Position numbers and translations under genes: made by a program. Below, piece after piece: positions 49,101-61,100 of a stretch of DNA of 64,000 nt. The notes under the pieces were generated by a model. The model did not search any database, was not told the DNA's origin, and was given only the letters and a program-made list of their open reading frames with translations. The stretch is from Holothuria scabra (taxonomy: Eukaryota > Echinodermata > Holothuroidea > Aspidochirotida > Holothuriidae): NCBI GenBank assembly GCA_037179385.1, contig CM074189.1:23559648-23623647 (forward strand), in the 5' to 3' direction. Position 1 is the first letter of the stretch. Every line of letters begins with the position of its first letter.

Positions 49101-52100
49101 ACATTTGCAAACCTGTGCAAATATGCTTGTATCAGGGAACTACAAAAATTATTTAAATTAATGGTACAGTATCCTTATGTCTCATCTACAGAAAGTGGGC
49201 TTATTGGATGCACTTACACTACAAATATCCGATTGGCCGGGAACAAATTTTTATTCAACAATATGCATCAGTTATTTATAAACAAATCCGATTAGCGCTT
49301 TTTTTTAGTGACTGTAGGCAGCCATTAGTGGGGTGCATCAGCCTTTTATTGTCTTCATTTCTTGTCTACCTGAATTTCAAATTCCATCCATGGAACAGGT
49401 AAGGCGATAAACCCCAGTAATGGCCGACTAAAATCAGACCATCACAATCTGTTCGGATTCGTCTATAGCTTGCAACTACTAACTTGACAGAAGAAGAAAC
49501 TCAACTTTACTTTAAACTAATCCAAGTCCCAGACATACCTTAGGAGATAATCCTGTAATGGATAATAAAATTTAGGTAGTATTCTGTTCTTTTGTCTGGC
49601 ACTTACAATTTACACTTCTCATCCTCGCCACGTGGGCTGGGGGTTGTAGAATATGTCCACAGCATTCCCCGTCTGTCGTAAGAGACAACTAAACGGGAGG
49701 ACTTGAACAGTTTTTGAACAGTATGACACTATATAACACATTCGTGTAGGTGTGTTGTTAATCTTATCTAACTAACTACACTTCTCATCCTTTGCAGCGT
49801 CATTCAGGCCTACTGCTACCCTAACAAATGGATTAAATAGAATAAGCTTTTTTTTGGAGGAAATAACCAACAGCTAATAAGAAATTTAGGATAGGAAATC
49901 AAAACAACTGGTTAGCGGCTTCTTAGGGCAGATGCTGGTACTATTAAGACTTTCTTAGTACCATAGAGTATTTTCCCAAATTGTGAGGAGTCTATGTTAT
50001 GGATTTTAAATTTTCATCAATTTTGCACATTATTTCCCATATTGCAAAGGGCTTGCCCATCTTCAGCTTTTCACAAGGAATCAAAGGAACTATTTAGCAT
50101 TTAACATAAGCAAAAATAAGCTACAAAAAGAACATATTAATTTGCAATAAGAGCGACTGGCAATAATGTTACAGTGATAGAGGAAAATCACTGATGTGCA
50201 CTTCAAGATGTAGCAGACAACATGAAACTGTGTGATTAGTGCACACTGGGTAACTCTTTTTATTCTATTGAAACCTGAGAAAAGTTAAAAAAAGACAGAA
50301 ATGTGTGTGCTAAATAGTGAAGTAAGTTTGACTTTGTGGTAAAACTGTACATTCAAAGGGACTTTCGAAGTCTCCCATTGTCAAAAAACAGTATTGCTTA
50401 GAGTCATAGGAAAGAGAAGGAACAAGGACTTACACTATAAACAAATACCCTCCTGTTTATTTAACTGAGATTACAGCAAGGTTCTCCTTCAAATTGTCAT
50501 GAATCTATTTGAATACCTTATATCATGTCCCATGGTTGATCAGGGTTTAAGGCCACATTTTCTCACCGCAATTCTCCTACCCTATGCACGTACTTACTAT
50601 ACACTTATTCTCTCTTACGCCCCTCTGACAACTGTCTCAAACTCATCATCATCTAGACTCCATCTCAGCATATTGCTGAGTATACAATTAGATCCAATGT
50701 GTGTAATCAGAACACTAGCAGCACCCGGTACATGCTGTGCAATGTGAGCGAATGTACTCTGTATACAGTATTTGAATTTGTTGTGAATTGAGAATTTCTG
50801 TAGAATGCTGCAAAAATTGTAGTTTGGGGTGAGAACTGACTGTTATTAATTCATGAGCAAAGTCACTAAGGTATGAGACTTCTTCTGGAGACATCCTGTC
50901 ATGCATTTCATTTCATTTATTCTCTTAAATGCAAGATGTCATGTCACCATAATTCATCGGACATTTCTTTATTTATATCATCCTTTGCAAAGTTTGGCCC
51001 CTGGTTTTATCTAGGGCTGCTTTGTATCTGCCTTTCACATTTATTATTAATACAGTTTATATATTCCCTTCCTTTCATTTCTACTTATTATCTTTTAGAT
51101 GGACCGAACTCAATCCACGAGAATATCACACTTTGTGTTGCGTTAGGGTACTACATCTTTGAGAGCCTGTACAGTTTGTTCAACAGAGGTGACACACACA
51201 GTGTTATGTTCTTCCATCACGTAGTGACTGCCACAGGTCTGGCATCCCTGCTTTTCTTCCAGCAGACTGGTACCGAAGCAAATATTATGCTTGGTGGAAC
51301 TGAAATCACTACCCCAATCTTAGTGATAACACGGTATATCTTTAAACGATGGGGAAGAACTCACATTCGCCAATGCGCTGCATTGCATGCAGTAGCTACT
51401 TGCGTATTTATCACATTTCGCTTGGTGCTGGGAACTTATGTAATGTATATATTTGTCACAAATCCAAAGCCTATGCTTCTTTTCAAAATCTACGGGATGG
51501 CCATATATTTCGTGGGCTGGCCATTTACATACAGCATTCTGCAATTTGGTATGAAAAACTTTTTCCAACCATTATTAAAAGGAACTGACAGGAAAGTTAC
51601 ATCAAGTTCTCATCAACTTGATCAAAATAGCAATGGGACAATAAAAATGGATTAATTGCATCAGGCTTAAAGGGCAAGAGCAGTCCCTCCAACTTGAAGT
51701 AGTATAGCAGTCTGTCCTGTTTTATGACTGGCTCCTCGTAGTCATGTGACAATACTTTTTGTACTCACATATGTGAAATAACTAGGAGTAACTGCCTGGT
51801 CTACCTTGAATGTGCAATATTAAAGTCCTAAAATATTGCGAACAATACTTTGAAGAGAAATCAGAGAATTGGTGAGACTTAGGCTAGCTGTTGCTTTAAA
51901 TCAAGTTTGGGGTGGCTACTCTTGCCCTTCAATGATATGCCTCCACCAAAGACTTCGTGGGGAGTGTTTTGCTGTTCCTGTACACTAGACTACAGTAGAT
52001 GATGGTGTACATGAGTAACATTTCCAAAACATACTAAGAAGATTGAATAACATTCCTAGGAAAGGTTTCATAAGAAATTTTGTGTCCATTCTTTGAAAAT

Positions 52101-55100
52101 GTTTGCTAAAAATTTTCAAAATGTTTTGAGATTGTTGCATATCCTGTTTATACAGGGATGTAGCTAGCCAAGTAAATGATCTAAGGAAAGCACCTCCTCA
52201 CCCCATGGCATCTACCCCATTTTTCAGCCGTTAATTTTTCATTTTTCACTCATTTTACTAATAGGGAGAAAATTTTAGGCTAGTTTTGGGTCTCGGTAGG
52301 CAGATTTGCAGTGAGAAGGGAGATGTGTGTTTGCCTTGAGTGCTGGTCAGGAATACCAAGTTTTGGGGTCAACACCCTGCACACCCACGGCAGCTACATC
52401 CCTGCTGTCTACACTGTGCAACAAACTGAAAACAGCGTGTTTTGGGTTTGGGAAATGTTGATCATGTATATAAGCCTTTATAACCTTAGATGGTAGTAAG
52501 AATTGATATCTGCTGAATAAGGTTCCTCAAACAGTAAGCCAACTAAGATACATTTGAAATAGCAAAATAAGTACATGGTTCTGATATGTTCACATAGCAG
52601 ATAAGTATAGAAAACTGCAGTGTTTGGTTTTAATTTTATTGCAGTATAAACTGGCATTGATGCAATCATGCAAGAGCTCTTGCCATGACATAATATATTT
52701 ACCGGGTTTTTTACTTAGCTAAGAGAGGGTACACAACAAAAATGAATTTGAAGGGCAGTCACCTAAATCATTTCTTCAAGTTGGACACCGCAGTAAATTC
52801 TGTCAGTGTAATGGTACTTACCACTGCAGCAATCAGCAGTGTGCCAAGTGGCTTATGAACCAACATGGAAAGTTAAGTGATGGTCTGATTTAGTTAGGCA
52901 TCACTAGGGTCCATCAGCTTAAAGTTTTTCTTTTGCTTTCCTATATCATGAATGGTTGTACACTAAAATACTTCTTGATTCCACCAGTTTCACTGAAATA
53001 TAAGGTTTTAGAAATGCATCTAGACCAAAAAATCAAACCTCATAAACCCGACTAATGGCTCCCTTAACTGGTTGCTGAGATTGGTTCATAAATGGCAGAA
53101 AATGCTCATCTATCACCAGAGAGCACGTCAGCATATGCATGTACATGCTGTTCATGTAATTAAATATTCATGAGTGATATTTGCATACAAGGGCATACTG
53201 AGTCATTGGATAATATTTCCAAAGATTTCACTGGTTGCCACCCTTATTTTTACGATTTTCCAAACAGATGGAGGGATTTTGGTCTTTTTTTTTGGATTGC
53301 ACTTTTATACATGTTACATTCCATTAATTTACAGCCAAGATTTAGAAGTGAATAATCTCAAGCTATGAGGGAACTGTAGTCCACTGGTATGACATAGTCC
53401 TACCAAGTATTCTACCAATTCAAAATACAGAGGTACCAATTCATAAGAGAGAAGTCCCCAGGAGTGTTGATCATCGGGGGGATTCTCACCCCACTGAAAA
53501 TATTGGAGGGAGGGCAAACATCACTTCCCCCCCTTCCCAACTGCCTCCCCCCCCCCAAATAGTTCAGGCAGATTGTAAAAATCAACAGGCAGAATGAAAA
53601 AAAATTATGGGCCTCATTACATTAAAGTATTACAGATGATTTTAGGGCTTCAAGAAAATCCCAGTTTGAGTGAATGTGTAAATAGAAGTGTGTATGACAT
53701 GTTTGTGTCTGTGCACCTGTGTGCTTCTGTTCTATGGGTGGATTGCTTATAGATGATTGAAGCCTTGGACATAAGGCTTCCAGGGTTCCACATGCTGTTA
53801 GAAAATTTTGCCCCCTCCCTAAACCAGATTGATGCTCCTGACAATTCTCGCAATGGCAAGTCAGTTTGAAATATGGAAGTTTATATTTTTGTTAAGTTCT
53901 TCATCTTTTTATAAGTACGATGTTTTTACTTTACCCTTAGCAATTATGAGATATTTGTGTAATTTTAATCAAGGTTATTGAACACTGTTATTCCACATGT
54001 AACAGAGATTAAACTTTTATTGTGTACAAACTGTGTAACATTTCCTCTTTTGCATAATAGATCTCATAGATGCTAATGGGGAGATCCATTAATCTTACCC
54101 AGGATGTGGGCAGTTGGGCACAGAAAAAACATAAGTGACTCGGCAGTAACTGCCAGTTAGATAAATTATTACTCCTTAAAGGCCCAATTTTCTCATCCCA
54201 AACATTACCAATTCTCCTAACCTTCTTAATTAAGCCCCTCCCACAATTGTCTAAAATTCACCCTCATCCAGACACAATCTCATTTTATTGCTTCAGGGTG
54301 AATATAGAAAGCTAAATGTGTATAATCAAAACACTATCAGAACAGTTTGTGCTGTGTAATATAAGTTTTGGTACTCTGCATTGTTTGAATTAGCAGTCAA
54401 TCAAAAAGCTGAGCCAACTGAGAGTTTCTATTACCCTATACTAGAAGTGTAGTTTGGGGTGTGAAGATTGTCCCTTTAAGATGTGGCTACACATGCAACC
54501 GACTTGTCGCAAATTTGCAAAACAGCTGACTCATGACAGTCGGGAATGTGAAGTTCTGGTCCACAATCAATTAGTGGCACGTGTGTCATACCCCACAACA
54601 CGTTACTGCTCTTGCCCTTTAAGCTTCCACTCCAGTTAATATTATCTTCACAAAATATTTTTTTGCTCCTTAACAAGTTTATCTTCAAAAACAAAAGAAA
54701 AAAGCACGTCCTCAGCATGTGTGTACATTCAAGCTGGCAAAGTTCAACGACTTTTCCATGACCTTCAAGGACTGTGACAGCCATTTCTTGGACGTAAACA
54801 TTTAGTTACATCCCATATTTTCATTTTCTCTTCCACAAAATAATGTACTTGCCCAATTGATAAAATCAGAGCAAGTCCACTTTTCTAAATTTCCTTGACT
54901 TTTCCAGGACCTTTTGAAATGTTGCTCATTTTCTCTGAGTTTCCAAGCCTGGAAATTCAAATTTCAGTTTTCATTGATTTTTCATGACTTCTAGGGCCTG
55001 TACAAGTCCTGCTGTATGAAGAGTTATGGCTTCTAAACTTTTAGACATCTGACACCCATAGGAAATGGGAGATCTTACTTGGAACCCTTACAGCACTATC

Positions 55101-58100
55101 AGTAACAGTAAAGCCACGTTTGGTCGGCAGAGGGTAATCCATAACTTTTGTGGGCTAACATGACCCCTAGATGGCAGAAAATGGCACTTTCTGCATCTTC
55201 TTTCTTTAGCAAACCACGCAGTGAAATAAATCTTCAATTAACTTTAAAAAGGAAGTTCTGTTTCTGCAACTAGCAAAAACTATAGTCAGGAATTCCACTG
55301 AAAACTCAAAAAACAGGGAGAGGGTCATCACTGTCAAACCCCAAGTCCAAATTGATGCTGCCCTTGGACAAAGTTAAAGGTTGATTCAAAGGGGACAAAA
55401 GCTTGATTTAATGCCTGTGAGGGGCAATCTGAATGGTTTTAAAGGTTATTAATTTATGTAAGTTTGAACATTGCTGCAAAGATATTCTCTTTTTAAATAA
55501 TAAAACCAAGATACTGACATTTTTTTTTTCATTTTTTATAGAAATAAAAAAGGGAATTTTACACCCTCCTTCTCCTGAAAAAGGGGCACATACCCCAATT
55601 TACCCCCCCCCCCCCTTGACAGAAAAACTGAAAATAGCACAATTACCATACTAATGATACAGAATAAAATCCTAGCAAACCCCTTCCACAGAGAATTTTC
55701 TGGGACTCTTGGGTGCTTCAGTACTCCTCTTGGGAACCATTGATGTTGGGGCTAAGGGTACATTGACAGAACCCTCTCTGACTCAGTTCCAACATCGCCT
55801 TGTTTGATCCCTTAATGTCATGAAGATCAGGGTTAGGGGAAGGACTATGTAAAGGATACAGCATTTTTGAAAAAGTAGTAGCAGCATAGAGTCAAGGATT
55901 GTTCCTACGTACGCTGGTCAGTGCCAGTTACGTCTAACTGGCACTGGCAATCGTCAACCTGTATACAGTAACACTGATGAACTTAAGAAAAAGTACTTAC
56001 CAACATCACAATGTGGACAATTGCAATTAAATGTGATCAAGTGAAATCGTGAAAACTTAGAAGATACCTTTTGAGCATGATTTACAACCACAAATCATCA
56101 TGTGAATCTGATTTTGAGCATTGTGAATTTGTGATAGGACTACTTGAACTTTGAAATGCATTGAAATCAAGACACACCCACAAGTTATATATGGATATTC
56201 ATAGCACCAGCACACACATACATATACAGTAGTAGCTGTATAGCTGCACTGGTCTACAGGATTCAATGGGGTAAATCCATTGACTTCCTATGTATGGACA
56301 AGACCTTGTGACCTAAAGAGTTGCCAGCATGAGAACCCAAATGCATACCCCTGGTGACCCCAGATGACCTTTGACCTCAACCAAAAACAAAAGGGTTCTT
56401 CCTCTCAAAATGGCACATCCATATACCCAGCTTGAAAACTGTCAGACTTTCCTATCTTGTGATATGGTGCTGACAAGGAAAGTGTAATGAACACACACAC
56501 CTACACACCCACCCATACACACATGCACACGCACGCCATCATGATTGCATAGGTTTCTTTTATCATCGAAACCAAAAATATTGGTAAATGTTCCTTAATG
56601 CAGTTCTAAATGCAATTTGTGAGGGTATTTTGACTGACGTTTATTCAAACAGTATCACCATTCTTGTAAAATCAAAGGCGGATATTTTTGCAATTAAGCA
56701 TACATGAAGTTCCTTATCAGTATGACCTTCAGAAATTTGACCTTCAGTAATTTAACCTACAGTAAGTGCAGTCTAAAGTCTGGCAAGTTAGACAGTTGTA
56801 TTTGTTTACAGGGGCACATAAGTTTGATTTTGATAACTGAATAAGGGTGTCGAAGGGTAATATCACATGACAATGCTTATTATTAGCATGATAGATCAAG
56901 TTTTACATCCACTAGGAGATAAAAGAGATAAAAATTTGTACATTTGATTTTTTCACGTTGCTTTAATGCCCATTAATGAAACTCAAAGTCCAAGCATGTA
57001 TGTGGCTGTCTCAACCATTTAACCATTTGTTTTTTACTTAATTTGTTTGGAATGTTGATTTGGAAAGGTTGAGCAGAGGGTTCAAGTCTAATCTCAAACA
57101 ATATGACTTAATTGACAGTCAGCAGCAAGTGGCTTTTTGCAACCTGTTGATAAGAAAGTAGTGATGAATTGGGACTGATTGGGAGCTTGTTAGTTCACTA
57201 GATGAAGTAGCTATAATAACCCTGGGATGGGTAAAGACAGCTGCAGGGGGAATGCATTTGGCAAATTGTCACATGTTGTACTTTGGATTGGTTGTACACA
57301 TAGCTTATAATGAAAAAGCGTCTGGACATGAATTTTTGAAATCAGATATAAACTGATTTAGTAATCACTTATGAAATACTTATTTGTAGGTGATATATAT
57401 GGAATATCTACATTTGATCATTTGTCATAAGTATCTGAAGAGTAAAAAATCATTACAAGTTTGAAGAAAATTGATTGATTTCATGAAAAACTCAATGTGC
57501 TGCTTTGAAGGAATATTTCTATGACATAATACCAGATTTACACAAAATCTTTCACAAAACTTCGACTCTCTCCATGAATGTAAAAGGCATAATATGGTGG
57601 CTTTTCAACTGGGTGTTGTGAAAAAAGCAAAAATATATTATACCATGTCCTGCAAATCCTGTCTCAATACCCTTTATCCTAACTCAAGATATCTCACTTT
57701 AAAGACTGGATATTTTTGTTCAATATACCTTTGCTTTTTAACAAAGCATCTGGAAGTTATGTAATGTGGGCACATTGCCTCAATTTCCTTTTATTTTCCT
57801 TTATAATTAAGCGTCCTGTTTGTCCTTGAAATTCAATACTGTTGGAATGTTTGAATATCTTTTCCTGCAGATCTAGCATTACCCTTCACCATATGTAGAG
57901 TACAACCAACAATGTTGCTTAATATTACCTTCAGCAGAATCAATATTATAAACAAATTAAAATGCAATGTCAAATTAATGTGCCGCGATTACATCACTGA
58001 TTACCCACCAAATCTCAAGAAAAAATTGCATCACTTCAAAAATCTGTATCTTCTGAACGTTATATGCAAATGGCATGCAGTTTTTGCCTCCTGGAAGAGA

Positions 58101-61100
58101 AAATTTTTCTGCATATTATGGAGTTAATGAATTTTGCCTCCAGAATATGCCTTTAAGTCTGTAATAACAGCATGTTGCATTTTTGTTATTTTATTGATTT
58201 AAAAGAAAATGTTCGTTTCACAGCTCAGTGTTGCATTATGGGAAATTGATGATATCATTCAGGCAGACTGAAACTGAACATCCTTTGTATTTTATTAAAA
58301 TCTTGTTCGATGAAAATAAAACATCCAGGCACTTTATGAATCATAGCCTTTTGTTCTAACAAACTTTTAATTAAAGTGACTCATTGAGTTATTTTATGAA
58401 ATTCAACACATTTTTTCAAACCTGTTAAGGTTTCCTCACATACCCATGACAAATGATCAAACTTAGACAATCCCCATACTTTACATACAAATAACTGTTT
58501 CATGAGTGAGCACTTGACAGTTTGATTCCATTTTCAAAAATCTGTAACAAGACACTTTTTCAAATTATTCACAAAATCGTTACAAGTCAGGACACCACAC
58601 AATTCAAAATTTAAACTTTTTCAAAACTATTGAAAACTTGACTAATCATGTTAATTATAATCATTGTCACGTGTTAGTTAGTTAGTTAGTTGGTTAGCTG
58701 GTTAGTTGGTTAGTTAGACCTGAATGGAACAAAATTCCAGACCAGGTCCAAATCATCACAAATTCATTATAAAAAAAAACAATGGACCAAAGTGAAGATA
58801 CTTTCATTCAAAAACTTACTACAAATATTGTTACGTTTTATCAAAGCTTGTAATTTTGGAAAACGTTAAAATCTTAATGTAATGAAAGTTTACTTAATTG
58901 GTCTTTTTCTACCCTTTTCTAGTTAATTTGTGTCATATTTTTGTGTGAAACCTTTCCATTTAAAAAGTAGAACAGCAATGCTGTTGTGAAACTCACACAA
59001 CTTGTTTTGTCTGTTAAAAACAGGAACAGGTTTAATCAACTTTTGTCTGTTATCTGCTTCCTAAACTTCCTTACATTACAAAATTAAATGCAAGGAAGTA
59101 AAAAATAGCTAAAGATTTTGCATTAAATCTACATCTGATATAGTTTTATGGCAGATCTAAATATCACTGCATATTTTTGCAAGTCATGAAAGCATGGACT
59201 GTGTGCTCTTCTAGGCATTAGGCAGTAAGATGAAATTAATAATGTAGGTACAGTAGAACATGAAAACTGTTCAAGTATTGTAAAGTACATTCAGTTGCAC
59301 CTACAAATCCACAAGTAAACACTGAATGGCTCTGTACTGATCAAAATAAAACAGAGAGACACAAGAGTTTCCTACTGTACTGTGCTAATTGAACTCAAAC
59401 AGTTTGGTATTACTTGGCTTGGCGAATTCATGATAAATTGCACAGAACAGAATGAAAAATATCTCCACAATAGATAAGTTGCAACAGGGTCTGTTGTAAC
59501 TCCATCCTTACAGCCTAATTCTCTCCACACTAGCGGACCACAGCTGAAAATGCAACCACCTAGACAAGCATACAGTGACAGTACTGTAAATGCATGCTTT
59601 GTTCAACCAGCTGTATCATCAAGAACCAGATTAAATAGCCTCCATGTATGTGCAAGATAAGAGTGGAACACACAACCAAGCACACTGGTATTGGTGCAAT
59701 AAATAAACAACAAACTGCTCAGCAGGCAAAATGAACTCAGCCCTAAAATTCAAATTTAAAACACAACTTAAATTTCCTATATTAGAATGCAAACAGGTAG
59801 GTATCAATGCCCTCCTCCTGAGCAATCATACACCAAAATTTCAGCCCAAATCTCCAAAAATGAGGAAGACGACTTTTGTTAAAAAGTTGACCCCATCTGC
59901 CCCATTCGATAACCTCACACATGTGTACATGTGTGAGCTAAAAACTACCAATAATTGTTATGCTCTAACCACATCATCGCTTTAACTTTTACATACCTGT
60001 ACTAATCCACTTAGCGAGCTCACAAACTGTTTTCCACTAAGTAATCAATTGTGTATCACATGGATTTCCCCATCTCTCATAACCTTTCCAAATTTTTTTT
60101 CTCTTCCCGACCCCCTCCCCCTTCGATCTAAATGTTCCAGCAATGTTACATTCTTTTTTATCTAAGGCAGTTCACAATATTGTCATACTTTCAAGTGAAA
60201 ATCAGACTCACTTTTAAAGTTCACAAAGAACTACACCTCATCATTCTATGAAATATTTTCCACATTTTTTTTCAGCTATTACTAAATTGACATAAAGCCA
60301 CATCTATATGACAATATATTTTTCAAAACAATTTTCATCATACTTCGGAAAAACTTATGAACAAATCCATGACTTACCTAGACAGGTATTAAAAACTTAC
60401 CTTGAAATTTCAGTTTGGAATTCTTAAAGACAGATGCAATGGATTTTTCAACTTCCTTCACAACACTTGGATGAAAGTCTGATGGGCTAGCCTTGTTAAG
60501 CACAAAAGCTGTGATAGAGAAAAAATTTTATAAATCTAGTTCTTGGAATAAGTGAGTTTGGTAATTCATTTTGGTGGCTATGAACATGCCCACATCCTTC
60601 AAATAGCTGGGATAGACAAACAAACCCTGCACCTACAACAGGTTTTCCAAAATTTGAGTTTGCATGACCATTTCACCAAATCATTCTTTCTTAGTCCGTC
60701 TGTAACATAAGGAGGGATAATAAGTGTGAATTTATACAATGAACTTTGGCTAGATTGCCTTTTTGGTGTAAAAAAAGATGCAATTTAATTTGCTGTTAAG
60801 TAGGGCGAGTCCCTATTTTCGTTTGGGTTGGCTATTCAGATTTATGCTTAGTGTCATATGCTCCTACTAAATGAAAACAAGGGAATGCTGTGCACTATGT
60901 GCTGAGCTCATTTGTGTATCCTTCGCTGTGCCCCACAATTCCAAGTGCCATTGAATTACTGAACTAGCTGATGGAATAAGAGTACTAAAACATTTTAAAA
61001 TCTGAAAGTTTCTAAAAGGGAAACACTGAATTTGCTTTACAAAAAAAAAAAATCAAATCTTTGAAGCCAATATTTATGGACACAGAATGGACACAAAATA

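Larger units (their letters stand above)
41617..60400 (-). other. 18.8-kb SMG9 intron
   Basis: Beyond the nested TLCD5-like gene, the intron is mostly repeats: family A, B and F elements, two module-rich fold-backs, the minisatellite, a second SINE type and the family M copy. The stretch 48000-49600 has no obvious repeat but also no recognisable exon. Around 48500-48700 it is somewhat richer in CpG, with a GGGCGGGG box at about 48514. Confidence 0.6.
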
